From: Pseudomonas oryzicola
GTDB taxonomy: Bacteria > Pseudomonadota > Gammaproteobacteria > Pseudomonadales > Pseudomonadaceae
Length of the DNA stretch: 64,000 nucleotides
Assembly (NCBI RefSeq): GCF_014269185.2
Contig: NZ_JABWRZ020000001.1
Span: 3,435,001-3,499,000 of the forward strand
Direction of reading: 5' to 3'
Below, piece after piece: positions 9,090-17,312 of this stretch. Every line of letters starts with the position of its first letter. The first letter of the stretch is position 1. The notes below the pieces were generated by a model. The model had not been told where the DNA came from and did not search any database. It was given only the letters and a program-made list of their open reading frames with translations. A program made the position numbers and the translations under genes.

Positions 9090-9551
9090 ATGCTCAAACC
9101 CATCTTGCTGGTCGAAGACAATCCACGCGACCTGGAGCTGACGCTCCTGGCGCTGGAGCGCAGCCAGTTGGCCAACGAAGTCATCGTGCTGCGTGACGGT
9201 GCCGAGGCGCTGGACTATCTGCTGCGCCGCAATGCCTACGCCGAACGTGACGATGGCAACCCCGCCGTGCTGCTGCTGGACCTGAAACTGCCGAAGGTCG
9301 ACGGCCTGGAAGTGCTCAAGGAAGTGCGTGCCACCCCCGAACTGCGCAGCATCCCGACGGTGATGCTGACCTCCTCGCGCGAAGAGCCCGACTTGTTGCG
9401 CGCCTACGAGCTGGGGGTGAACGCCTACGTGGTCAAGCCGGTGGAATTCAAGGAGTTCGTCGCCGCCATTTCCGACCTCGGGATATTCTGGGCAGTCCTC
9501 AACGAACCCCCCCCCGGCTCGCTGCGCCTGCCCCGGCGCGGCAGCAACTGA
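9090..9551 (+). CDS. single-domain response regulator, Rcp1-like partner of the phytochrome
   Basis: A 153-residue stand-alone receiver domain. The acid pocket is in LLVEDN (residues 6-11), the phosphoacceptor is Asp64 in LLLDLKLPK, the switch Thr/Ser is in MLTSS, and the lysine is in VVKPVE. The extended beta4 and the FKEFVAAISDLGIFW tail are typical of Rcp1-type regulators that take phosphate from phytochrome kinases. It has no DNA-binding output domain. It starts 15 bp after bphP, so it is cotranscribed and most likely the direct phospho-acceptor of BphP. Confidence 0.92.
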   Translation: MLKPILLVEDNPRDLELTLLALERSQLANEVIVLRDGAEALDYLLRRNAYAERDDGNPAVLLLDLKLPKVDGLEVLKEVRATPELRSIPTVMLTSSREEPDLLRAYELGVNAYVVKPVEFKEFVAAISDLGIFWAVLNEPPPGSLRLPRRGSN

Positions 9552-9564
9552 GGCCGCCGCGACG

Positions 9565-11955
9565 ATGCAGCCGATGCCGCTGAAACTGCTGATGGTCGAG
9601 GACAGCTCGATGGATGCCGAGCTGACCCTGATGCGCCTGGAGCGCAGCGGGCTGCATGTGCAGGCGCAACTGGTATTCGACCATGTTGGCGTGGAGCACG
9701 CCCTGCGCGAGGCCCGCTACGACCTGATCCTGTGCGACTGCGTGTTGCCAGGCTCGTCCGGCACTGAAGTGCTGGCGATTGCCCAGCGCCTGGCACCGGA
9801 CATCCCGTTCATCTTCCTGTCCGGTATCTATGGCGAAGAGCATGCGGTGGAAATGATCCGCCTGGGTGCCACCGATTATGTGCTGAAGAAGAACCTGCCA
9901 CTGCTGCCCAAGGCGGTGCGCCGGGCCCTGACCGAGGTGCAGGAGCGCCAGCGCCGGCGTCGCGCCGAAGAAGCCCTGGCCGACGTCGAGGCACGTGCGC
10001 GCTTTGCCATCGACGCAGCCGGCATGGGCACCTGGGACATGCGCCCGCAAGAAGGCCTGCTGCTGTGGGATGTTCGCTGCAAGACCCTGTTCGGCCTGCC
10101 CACCAGCACCGAAATGACCCTGGACGTGTTCTATGCCGGCATCTATCCCGACGACCTGCCGCTGGTGCGCGAAGCGGTAGACCGCGCCATGCGTCCGCAA
10201 AGCGGTGGCCAGTACCGGGTGGAATTTCGCATCGCCCAGCCCGATGGCCGGGAGCCGCGCTGGTTGCTCAGCAGCGGCCAGAGCCAGTTCGTCAACGACC
10301 AGTGCGTGCGCTTTTCCGGCGTACTGCAGGACATCCATACCCAGCGCCTGGCCACCCAGGCGCTGCGTCAGCTCAACGAGATGCTCGGTGAACGGGTCGA
10401 GCGTCGCACCCGCGAACGCGACCGCGCCTGGGAGCTGTCGCAGGACCTGCTGGCGGTGCTCAACAAGGACCTGACCCCGGTTGCATTGAACCCCGCCTGG
10501 GAGGCCAGCCTGGGCTTTTCCCGCGAGCGCCTGAGCCAGTCGTCGCTGCTGCACCTGCTGCCCGAACCCGACCAGGAACTGCTGCTCACCGAACTGGCCG
10601 CCCTCGCCCATGGCCGTACCAGTGTCCGCTTCGTCGGCCGCGTGCTGCATGCTGGCGGCCAGCAGCGCTGGCTGTCGTGGGTGGTGGTGCCGGAAGACAC
10701 CCTGCTGTATGTGGTGGCACGCGACATCACCAGTGAACGCGAGGCAGCCATGGGCCTGGCCGAAGCCAACGCGCGCCTGCGCGAGCAGATCGACGAACGC
10801 GAGCGCATCGAAGCTGCGCTGCAACAGATGCAACGCCTGGAAGCGGTCGGCCAGCTGACCGCTGGCGTGGCCCACGACTTCAACAACCTGCTGACGGTGA
10901 TTCTCACCGGTGCCAGCTTCCTCGAACGCGACCTGGCCAAGGGCGATGTGGACAAGGCCCGCTCCCGCCTCACGCACATCCGCGAAGCCGGCGAACGCGG
11001 TGCCAAACTGACCTCGCAACTGCTGGCATTCTCCCGCCGCCAGCGCCTGGAGCCAGTACCGCTGAACCTCAACAGTACCTTGGCCGGCCTGGAGGAGTTG
11101 TTGCGCCGCACACTGGGTGGCAATATCTCGGTACGCCTGGACCTGGAGCCCACCCTGTGGCAGGCCCTGACCGACCCGACCCAGACCGAGATGATCATCC
11201 TCAACCTGGCGATCAATGCCCGCGACGCCATGCCTGACGGTGGCCAACTGACCCTGTCGACCCGTAACACCCGTGTTGAAGCCCGCCCGCAACGCCCCGA
11301 AGACCCGGACCCGGGCGAGTATGTGATGCTGAGCATCCGCGACACCGGCTGCGGCATGAACGAAGAGGTGCTGGCCAAGGTGTTCGAGCCGTTCTTCACC
11401 ACCAAGGACATCGGCAAGGGCTCGGGCCTGGGCCTGGCCCAGGTGTTCGGCTTCGCAAAGCAGTCTGGGGGTGGCGTGCACATCGACACCATGCCGGGGC
11501 GTGGCACGCAAGTGGCGGTGTACCTGCCGGCGGTCAAGGATGAAGCGGTGAGTGAACCGCTGCCGCCGCGGCTCAGCCACTCGATCAGCGCAAGCGGCGG
11601 TAATCGGACGATACTGCTGGTGGATGACGACCACCTGGTGCGCGACATGCTCGGCGATGTGCTACGCCAATATGGCTACCAAGTGCGTCAGGCGCACAGC
11701 GGCGAACAGGCCTTGGCCTTGCTGGATGAGCAGATCGACTTGCTGCTGAGCGATTTCGCCATGCCCGAGTTCAACGGTGCGCAACTGGCCTTGGCGGCAC
11801 GCGAACGGTATCCGCGCCTGCCGGTGGTGTTGCTTACCGGTTATGCAGAATTGCAGGGGCTGGAGTTGCCGGACAGCCTGGTGGTTCAGAAGCCGGTACA
11901 GGCCGAGGAACTGGCCCGGGTGCTGAATGAGATGCTGGGGACCAAGAGCGTGTAG
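9565..11955 (+). CDS. hybrid sensor kinase, REC-PAS-PAS-HisKA-HATPase-REC
   Basis: A 796-residue cytoplasmic hybrid kinase. An N-terminal receiver domain has Asp58 in LILCDCVLPG. A linker and two PAS-like domains follow (about 140-265 and 290-395), then a coiled segment and HisKA with His437 in GVAHDFNNLL. The HATPase domain has NLAINARDAMP, DTGCGMNEE and GSGLGLAQVFG, and a C-terminal receiver has Asp730 in LLLSDFAMPE. There is no transmembrane segment. The front receiver suggests it takes phosphate from BphP or shares it with the Rcp1-like regulator, making a multi-step light relay. The gap to the preceding gene is only 13 bp. The final output protein is not encoded here. Confidence 0.92.
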   Translation: MQPMPLKLLMVEDSSMDAELTLMRLERSGLHVQAQLVFDHVGVEHALREARYDLILCDCVLPGSSGTEVLAIAQRLAPDIPFIFLSGIYGEEHAVEMIRLGATDYVLKKNLPLLPKAVRRALTEVQERQRRRRAEEALADVEARARFAIDAAGMGTWDMRPQEGLLLWDVRCKTLFGLPTSTEMTLDVFYAGIYPDDLPLVREAVDRAMRPQSGGQYRVEFRIAQPDGREPRWLLSSGQSQFVNDQCVRFSGVLQDIHTQRLATQALRQLNEMLGERVERRTRERDRAWELSQDLLAVLNKDLTPVALNPAWEASLGFSRERLSQSSLLHLLPEPDQELLLTELAALAHGRTSVRFVGRVLHAGGQQRWLSWVVVPEDTLLYVVARDITSEREAAMGLAEANARLREQIDERERIEAALQQMQRLEAVGQLTAGVAHDFNNLLTVILTGASFLERDLAKGDVDKARSRLTHIREAGERGAKLTSQLLAFSRRQRLEPVPLNLNSTLAGLEELLRRTLGGNISVRLDLEPTLWQALTDPTQTEMIILNLAINARDAMPDGGQLTLSTRNTRVEARPQRPEDPDPGEYVMLSIRDTGCGMNEEVLAKVFEPFFTTKDIGKGSGLGLAQVFGFAKQSGGGVHIDTMPGRGTQVAVYLPAVKDEAVSEPLPPRLSHSISASGGNRTILLVDDDHLVRDMLGDVLRQYGYQVRQAHSGEQALALLDEQIDLLLSDFAMPEFNGAQLALAARERYPRLPVVLLTGYAELQGLELPDSLVVQKPVQAEELARVLNEMLGTKSV

Positions 11956-12077
11956 GAGCAGCCCATCGCGACACAAAGCCGCGCCTACAAGGACATGCAG
12001 AAGGCAGAAGGCAGAAACGACAAAGCCCAGCGCTTACCAATCAAGCACCGGACCGAAATATGTTTGAAGCAAGAAAA
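11956..12077. other. intergenic stretch with half REP-like motif
   Basis: Between the hybrid kinase stop and the tRNA there is a single GCAGCCCATCGCGACACAAAGCCGC stretch resembling half of the REP pairs seen elsewhere in the window. I see no gene. From 12153 to 12413, on the other side of the tRNA, the DNA is AT-richer and probably holds the tRNA promoter and that of the small gene at 12414. Confidence 0.35.
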
Positions 12078-12152
12078 TGGCAGGGGCGGCTGGATTCGAA
12101 CCAACGCATGGCAGGATCAAAACCTGCTGCCTTACCGCTTGGCGACGCCCCT
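12078..12152 (-). tRNA. tRNA-Gln (anticodon UUG)
   Basis: Read on the minus strand, a 75-nt cloverleaf begins AGGGGCG and ends CGCCCCTGCCA, with a perfect 7-bp acceptor stem and encoded CCA. The anticodon stem GCAGG/CCTGC closes a 7-base loop TTTTGAT, giving anticodon TTG (UUG, Gln). The T arm carries GGTTCGAATCC. It stands alone, with no other tRNA next to it. Confidence 0.95.
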
Positions 12153-12413
12153 GTATCGGATGCAGCGTTTGCTGCCCTGACAATTCCAACTGAGTGACAA
12201 CTGGGTTGTTGTCTTGGAATGCGCGGCACTTTAACAACAAACTTTCGGTCTGTGAACCCCCTGATGAAAAAAAATTGCCAGAAAACAGCGAGTTAGTCAT
12301 TTTCGCCTTTCCTGCGGCGACCATCCGTCGCTTTCCCCCCGCCTCGCTTCAACACAATCGTATTCCTCCCTTCCAATCAGATGAGGCAACTGCATTGACC
12401 ATGGAGGACTCCC

Positions 12414-12656
12414 ATGCCTGTTTCTCACGATCTTTACCAGGACCTGCACTACCCGCGCGAAATCGTCCAGCAACGCCGCCAGCAGGACAAGGCGCTGGAC
12501 CGGCTGCTCGACGAGTACATGGACATCGACAACCAGGTGCTCGCCGCCGAGTCGATCTCGGCCGGCAATTTCGAAGACGAAGACTTGCGCCACCTGAAAG
12601 AGCGCCGGCTGGCGGTGAAATACATGATCGAGCGCCAACTGGAGCGCAAGCCCTGA
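12414..12656 (+). CDS. YdcH-like small protein (DUF465)
   Basis: An 80-residue highly charged, helical protein ending in ERRLAVKYMIERQLERKP, with the DEDLRHLKERRLAVKYMI segment that marks the DUF465/YdcH family. The function of that family is not established. A strong GGAGGA site lies 5-9 bases before ATG 12414. It converges on the DUF1810 gene with a 1-bp gap between stops. Confidence 0.85.
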   Translation: MPVSHDLYQDLHYPREIVQQRRQQDKALDRLLDEYMDIDNQVLAAESISAGNFEDEDLRHLKERRLAVKYMIERQLERKP

Positions 12657-12657
12657 A

Positions 12658-13083
12658 CTAACCCGCCAAGGCGGCCACCGTCAGGGGGTCTGGCTCGCCG
12701 TCATAGAACTGCACCAGCGCCCGTTGAAACACTGGGTTGTCGGGCGCGGCCTGGGCGAACAGGGTCAGGCACGAGCGCAGCTTGAGGTGGTCGGGGCTGC
12801 CGAGCATTTCACGGGCGCTCTTGTCGCGGTGCTGCAGCAGCGCGGTCACGCAAGCTTGCAGCCGCGGCCCCAGCAGGGGATGAGCAAGGTAAGCCCGGGC
12901 TTCGTCGATCCCGGCCAACGCATAACGCTCGGCCATGGCACTGCGGCCCAGGCCATCGAGCTGCGGGAACACGTACCACATCCAGTGGCTGCGCTTGCGC
13001 CCGGCCTGCAGCTCCTGCATCACCTGGCCGTACACTCGGTTCTGCGCCTCGACGAAGCGCTCCAGATCAGAGCCGCTTTGCAT
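12658..13083 (-). CDS. DUF1810 family protein
   Basis: A 141-residue soluble protein. The family signature is plain: DLERFVEAQ near the start, then HWMWYVFPQLDGLGRS, YALAGIDEARAYLAHPLLGPRL and FQRALVQFYDGEPD. The molecular function is not known. An AGGAGG site precedes ATG 13083. It is divergent from the ZapE-like gene. Confidence 0.9.
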   Translation of the reverse strand: MQSGSDLERFVEAQNRVYGQVMQELQAGRKRSHWMWYVFPQLDGLGRSAMAERYALAGIDEARAYLAHPLLGPRLQACVTALLQHRDKSAREMLGSPDHLKLRSCLTLFAQAAPDNPVFQRALVQFYDGEPDPLTVAALAG

Positions 13084-13241
13084 ACTCGCCCCTCCTCGTG
13101 TTGTTCACGACCTTCACTGTACGCCTGCAGGTCCGACCTATCTCGCCAGGCGATGATTGCCGCGCACTTTCTGTATTGGTCAAATTGGCCGCCCTCGGGC
13201 AAGCTGCATCCTGCCCTGCCATCGCCCAAGGAGCTTTGCTT

Positions 13242-14324
13242 TTGCCTGCCTGGATCCCTACTCCGCTACGCCAGTTCGGCCAACGCCTGCGTGGCACCGC
13301 CCAGCAGAGCGAACTGCTCGGCTGGTTCGAAGAGAAGGCACGCAGCCGCGGTTATCAGCTCAGCGACGGCCAGCGCCGGGTAATCCAGTGCATGGCCAGG
13401 CAACTGGCACAACTCGAACAAGGCCAGCCGCGCAGCCTGTACTTGTACGGCCCAGTGGGGCGCGGCAAGAGCTGGCTGCTCGATGGTTTCTTCCAGGCCG
13501 TGCCGGTAGCGGCCAAGCAGCGCCTGCATTTCCATGACTTCTTTGCCCGCCTGCACCAGGGCATGCACCGCCACCGCGCGCTGGACAATGCGCTGGACGC
13601 CACCCTCGACGAACTGCTGGGCGGCTGCCGGGTGCTGTGCTTCGACGAGTTCCACGTGCACGACATTGGCGATGCCATGTTGCTCACCCGCTTGTTCAAC
13701 GCCCTGTTCAGCCGCGGTGTGTTGTTGCTGTTGACGTCCAATTATGCGCCCGAAGGTTTGCTGCCCAACCCGTTGTACCATGAGCGCTTCCTGCCGGTGA
13801 TCCGCCTGATCAACAGCTCGATGGAAGTGCTCGAGGTCAGTGGCGACACCGATTTCCGCAGCCTGCCGGCCAACCGCGAACATCAGCGTTTTACCCGGGG
13901 CTGCTATGCCTGGCCAGGCACGGCGGCACAACGCCAGGCGCTCAGGGTTCCGCAACGACAACCGCTGATGCTGGAGGTGAACAAACGCCCCTTGCGCGCC
14001 CTGGCCAGCGATGGCCGGCGGGTGCTGTTTGCCTTTGCAGACCTGTGCGAGAACGCCACTGCGGTTATCGACTACCTGGTGCTGGCCGAGCGATACGATG
14101 AATGGATCATCGACGGGCTGGACGATCTGTCGGAATGCTCGCTGGCGGCGCAGCAGCGTTTGGTCAACCTGGTGGATGTGCTCTATGACCAGGACCGGCA
14201 AATGATAGTGATCGGTAAACGGCCGCTGGAAGAGAGCCTGAACGGGCCGCTTGCCGACCTGATGCGTACGCGTAGCCGGCTGGGGCAGTTGCATCAGGCA
14301 GGCCCCCAGGACATGATTGCCTGA
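13242..14324 (+). CDS. ZapE-type AFG1-like ATPase
   Basis: A 360-residue P-loop ATPase of the AFG1/ZapE family, which in E. coli acts on the division ring. Walker A is GPVGRGKS, Walker B is VLCFDEFHVHD, sensor 1 is LLTSNYAPEGL, and the family motif HFHDFFARLHQGMHRHR is present. I chose TTG 13242 because AAGGAG lies 8 bases upstream and the product then begins at the usual family N-terminus (LPAWIPTPLRQFGQ). The ATG at 13098 would add about 48 unrelated residues. Pseudomonads often carry a second zapE elsewhere, so this may be a paralogue rather than the main division gene. Confidence 0.88.
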   Translation: MPAWIPTPLRQFGQRLRGTAQQSELLGWFEEKARSRGYQLSDGQRRVIQCMARQLAQLEQGQPRSLYLYGPVGRGKSWLLDGFFQAVPVAAKQRLHFHDFFARLHQGMHRHRALDNALDATLDELLGGCRVLCFDEFHVHDIGDAMLLTRLFNALFSRGVLLLLTSNYAPEGLLPNPLYHERFLPVIRLINSSMEVLEVSGDTDFRSLPANREHQRFTRGCYAWPGTAAQRQALRVPQRQPLMLEVNKRPLRALASDGRRVLFAFADLCENATAVIDYLVLAERYDEWIIDGLDDLSECSLAAQQRLVNLVDVLYDQDRQMIVIGKRPLEESLNGPLADLMRTRSRLGQLHQAGPQDMIA

Positions 14325-14326
14325 CG

Positions 14327-14357
14327 GGCCTTTTCGCGGGTAACCCGTGAAAAGGCC
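14327..14357. terminator. hairpin between convergent zapE-like gene and prpE
   Basis: Two 15-base arms (GGCCTTTTCGCGGGT and its complement, with one mismatch) are separated by a single base just after the zapE-like stop and before the prpE stop. It probably serves both strands. It lacks a clear T tract and its CTTTTCGCGGG core is REP-like, so it may be a REP element used as a terminator. Confidence 0.6.
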
Positions 14358-14375
14358 TGCAAGAAGATCATCCCG

Positions 14376-16265
14376 TCAGCCGGCCCTGGGCAAGTCCGCC
14401 AGCACCGCCTCGATCTCCCCCAGCACCGCCGGGTCATCCAGGGTCGAAGGCGGCACATAGACCTGCCCGTCGGCAATCTTGCGTAGCACCGCCCGCAGAA
14501 TTTTCCCGGAGCGGGTCTTGGGCAAGCGCTTCACCAACCGCACCCGGTTGAAGCAGGCCAACGCACCAATCTCCTCGCGCACGCTGCCCACTAGCTCCAC
14601 CAGCAACTGCGCCTCGGCGATGTCCTCGCCGTCCTTGAGCACCACCAGGGCCAACGGCACCTGCCCCTTGATCTCGTCATGCACGCCAATCACCGCGCAC
14701 TCGGCTACCGCTGGATGACGCGCCACCAGGTCCTCCATTTCGCCGGTGGACAGCCGGTGCCCGGACACGTTGATCACGTCATCGGTGCGCCCCATGATGT
14801 AGACGAAGCCATCATCATCCAGATAGCCGCCATCACCAGTGTGGTAATACCCCGGGTAGGTGCGCAGGTAGGCCTGCAGGTAGCGCTCGTGGTCGCCCCA
14901 CAGCGTCTGGCTGCAGCCGGGCGGCAGTGGCAAGGCAATGACGATCGAGCCCTGGTGGTTCGGCCCCAGCAAGTGTCCCTCGTCATCCAGCACCTGCACG
15001 TGGTAGCCCGGCACCGCCCGGTTGCTCGACCCCGGCTTCGCCGCACTGCCTTCCAGCCCTACGCAGGGCGCGGTGACCGGCCAGCCGGTCTCGGTCTGCC
15101 ACCAATGGTCGTGCACCGGCTTGCCAGTGACCCGCTCCAGCCATTCGTGGGTGCTGGAATCCAGTTTCTCGCCCGCCAGGAACAACTGGCGCAGCGAACT
15201 CAGGTCGTGCTTGCGGATCAGTTCGCCGTCCGGGTCTTCCTTGCGGATGGCACGCATGGCAGTGGGCGCGCAGAACAGGGCATTGACCTTGTACTGCTCC
15301 ACCACCCGCCAGTAGGCCGAAGCGTCCGGGGTGCGGATCGGCTTGCCTTCGTAGAACACCGTTGTGCAGCCGCTCATCAGCGGCCCATAGACGATCAGCG
15401 AATGGCCGACCACCCAGCCGACATCGGAGATTCCCCACCACACGTCGCCCGCCTGCATGCCGTAGATGTGGCGCATGGCATAGCACAGGGCCACGGCGTT
15501 GCCGCCATTTTCCCGCACGATGCCTTTGGGTTTGCCGGTGGTACCCGAGGTGTACATGATGTACAGCGGGTCGCACGCATCCAGCTCGATCGGTGGCACC
15601 GGCTCGGCCTGCGCCAAGCTCGCCTGCCAGTCCAGGTCACGGCCCGCCTGCAGCTCGGCGCGGGCTTGCGGCCGTTGCAACACCAGCACGTTGCGCGGCT
15701 GGTGGCGGGCCAGCTGCAGGGCACGGTCGACCAGCGGCTTGTATGCGATCACCCGGTCGAATTCCAGCCCGCAGGATGCCGTCAGCAGCAATGTTGGCCG
15801 GGCATCGTCGATACGCAAGGCCAGCTCGTTGGCGGCAAAACCACCGAACACCACCGAATGCACCGCACCGATCCGCGCACACGCCAGCATGGCCATGGCC
15901 GCCTGCGGCACCATGGGCATGTAGATGATCACGCCATCACCCTTGTTCACCCCCAGCTGGCGCAACAGACCGGCCAGGCGCGCCACCTCGTCACGCAACT
16001 GATGATAGGTGTAGGCCTGCTGCACACCGGTCACTGGCGAATCGTAGATCAGCGCCAGCTGCTCGCCTCGTCCCTGCTCGATCTGGTGATCAAGGGCCAG
16101 GTAGCAGCTGTTCAGGCGGCCATCGGCGAACCAGCGGTGGGTACCGTCGGCGTTGTCCTGCAAGGTCAGGGCTGGCTTGCGGTGCCAGGCCAGGTGCGCG
16201 GCCTGTTCTGCCCAGAATGCGGCAGGGTCGGAAATGGAATGGGCGTAGCTGTGCTGGTAGCTCAT
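14376..16265 (-). CDS. prpE: propionyl-CoA synthetase (propionate-CoA ligase)
   Basis: A 629-residue acyl-adenylate-forming enzyme that would activate propionate to propionyl-CoA, feeding the methylcitrate cycle encoded at 27939-36460. It shows the AMP-binding P-loop YTSGTTGKPKG (about 240-250), WWQTETGWP, GYYHTGDGG, and the C-terminal SGKILR with Lys588, the lysine acetylated in Acs/PrpE enzymes. The N-terminus (SYQHSYAHSISDPAAFWAEQA) matches PrpE more than AcsA. It is separated from the prp operon by more than 10 kb and divergent from a LysR gene that may control it. Confidence 0.9.
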   Translation of the reverse strand: MSYQHSYAHSISDPAAFWAEQAAHLAWHRKPALTLQDNADGTHRWFADGRLNSCYLALDHQIEQGRGEQLALIYDSPVTGVQQAYTYHQLRDEVARLAGLLRQLGVNKGDGVIIYMPMVPQAAMAMLACARIGAVHSVVFGGFAANELALRIDDARPTLLLTASCGLEFDRVIAYKPLVDRALQLARHQPRNVLVLQRPQARAELQAGRDLDWQASLAQAEPVPPIELDACDPLYIMYTSGTTGKPKGIVRENGGNAVALCYAMRHIYGMQAGDVWWGISDVGWVVGHSLIVYGPLMSGCTTVFYEGKPIRTPDASAYWRVVEQYKVNALFCAPTAMRAIRKEDPDGELIRKHDLSSLRQLFLAGEKLDSSTHEWLERVTGKPVHDHWWQTETGWPVTAPCVGLEGSAAKPGSSNRAVPGYHVQVLDDEGHLLGPNHQGSIVIALPLPPGCSQTLWGDHERYLQAYLRTYPGYYHTGDGGYLDDDGFVYIMGRTDDVINVSGHRLSTGEMEDLVARHPAVAECAVIGVHDEIKGQVPLALVVLKDGEDIAEAQLLVELVGSVREEIGALACFNRVRLVKRLPKTRSGKILRAVLRKIADGQVYVPPSTLDDPAVLGEIEAVLADLPRAG

Positions 16266-16360
16266 ATCGAGGAAAACCCGGTACTTGTTGTTATTGAAGG
16301 GCGAAACCTGAGTATGGACCGCCGCACCGGCACCGCCATGGGACTAAAGTCACAACCGAC

Positions 16361-16374
16361 CTGCAAATTTGCAG
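16361..16374. promoter_or_regulatory. perfect 14-bp palindrome, candidate LysR operator
   Basis: CTGCAAATTTGCAG lies in the 180-bp gap between the divergent prpE (start 16265) and the LysR gene (start 16446). A perfect AT-centred palindrome in this setting is what an LTTR site looks like. That it controls prpE is inference. Confidence 0.45.
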
Positions 16375-16445
16375 ACAGCACAAAAGCGCCCCATGACGGT
16401 GCAAAGCCTCTAGAATAGGCCACGCCTTCAACCCGCGAGCAGCTC

Positions 16446-17312
16446 ATGGACATCGATCAGGCCCGAACCTTTCTGGAAATCGTGCGGTGCGGCAGCCTGG
16501 TCGCCGCTGCCGAACGCCTGTTCGTGTCGCAGACGGCGATTACCGCACGGGTGCAGCGCCTGGAGCAGCAACTGGGTTGCCAACTGTTCGTGCGCAGCCG
16601 CAACGGCGCCAGCCTGACCAGCGACGGCAAAGCCTTCGTCAGTTATGCCAACCAGCTGGTACAAACCTGGGAAGCGGCCCGTCGCGACCTGCCGCTGCCG
16701 CAAGGCTGCCAGCAAGTGCTGCACGTGGGCGGGGAGGTGAGCCTGGGCAACCCGATGATGCTCGACTGGGTCAGCGCCCTGCACCATGAGTTGCCCAGCC
16801 ATGCCATCCGCAGCGAGGTGAGTGACGGCGAGTCGCTGCTGCGCAAGGTTGAAATGGGCCTGCTGGATGCCGCGCTGGTCTACCAGCCGAACTATGGCCC
16901 GGGGCTGCAGGTGGAGCAGCTGATGGAGGAAAAGCTGATCCGCGTGCGCCGGGTCGACCGCCCCGACCCATACATCTACATCGACTGGGGCGAAGCCTTC
17001 CGCCGCCAACACGATGCCGCCCTGCCCGACTGCGCACGCCCGGCGCTGAGTTTCAACCTGGGCCCACTGGCGTTGCAGTTCATTCTCGACCAGGGCGGCA
17101 GTGGATACTTCCGCACCCGGGTAGTGCAAGCCTACCTGGATAACGGGGTGTTCGAGCGAGTACCGCAGGCGCCGGAATTCACCTACCCGACCTATCTGGT
17201 GTACCCGCGCAAACGTGACGGCGACGCCCTGCAACAAGCCTTTGCCATCCTGCGCCGGCTGGTAGCCGCCGGCGCCAGCGACTGGTCACAACGCTGGGAC
17301 CCGCTGATCTGA
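16446..17312 (+). CDS. LysR-family transcriptional regulator
   Basis: A 288-residue regulator. The N-terminal winged HTH spans about residues 1-60 (MDIDQARTFLEIV, then AAERLFVSQTAITARVQRLEQQLG), followed by the effector-binding domain from about 90 to 288. It is divergent from prpE with a perfect palindrome in the gap, so control of prpE, possibly by a short-chain acyl ligand, is plausible. Its 3' end overlaps the 3' end of the HPP-CBS gene by 27 bp. The ligand is unknown. Confidence 0.9.
   Translation: MDIDQARTFLEIVRCGSLVAAAERLFVSQTAITARVQRLEQQLGCQLFVRSRNGASLTSDGKAFVSYANQLVQTWEAARRDLPLPQGCQQVLHVGGEVSLGNPMMLDWVSALHHELPSHAIRSEVSDGESLLRKVEMGLLDAALVYQPNYGPGLQVEQLMEEKLIRVRRVDRPDPYIYIDWGEAFRRQHDAALPDCARPALSFNLGPLALQFILDQGGSGYFRTRVVQAYLDNGVFERVPQAPEFTYPTYLVYPRKRDGDALQQAFAILRRLVAAGASDWSQRWDPLI

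Noticed and set aside
13098..13241. ATG 13098 as start of the ZapE-like gene
   Set aside because: No ribosome site and no family similarity in the first 48 residues; TTG 13242 has AAGGAG at proper spacing.
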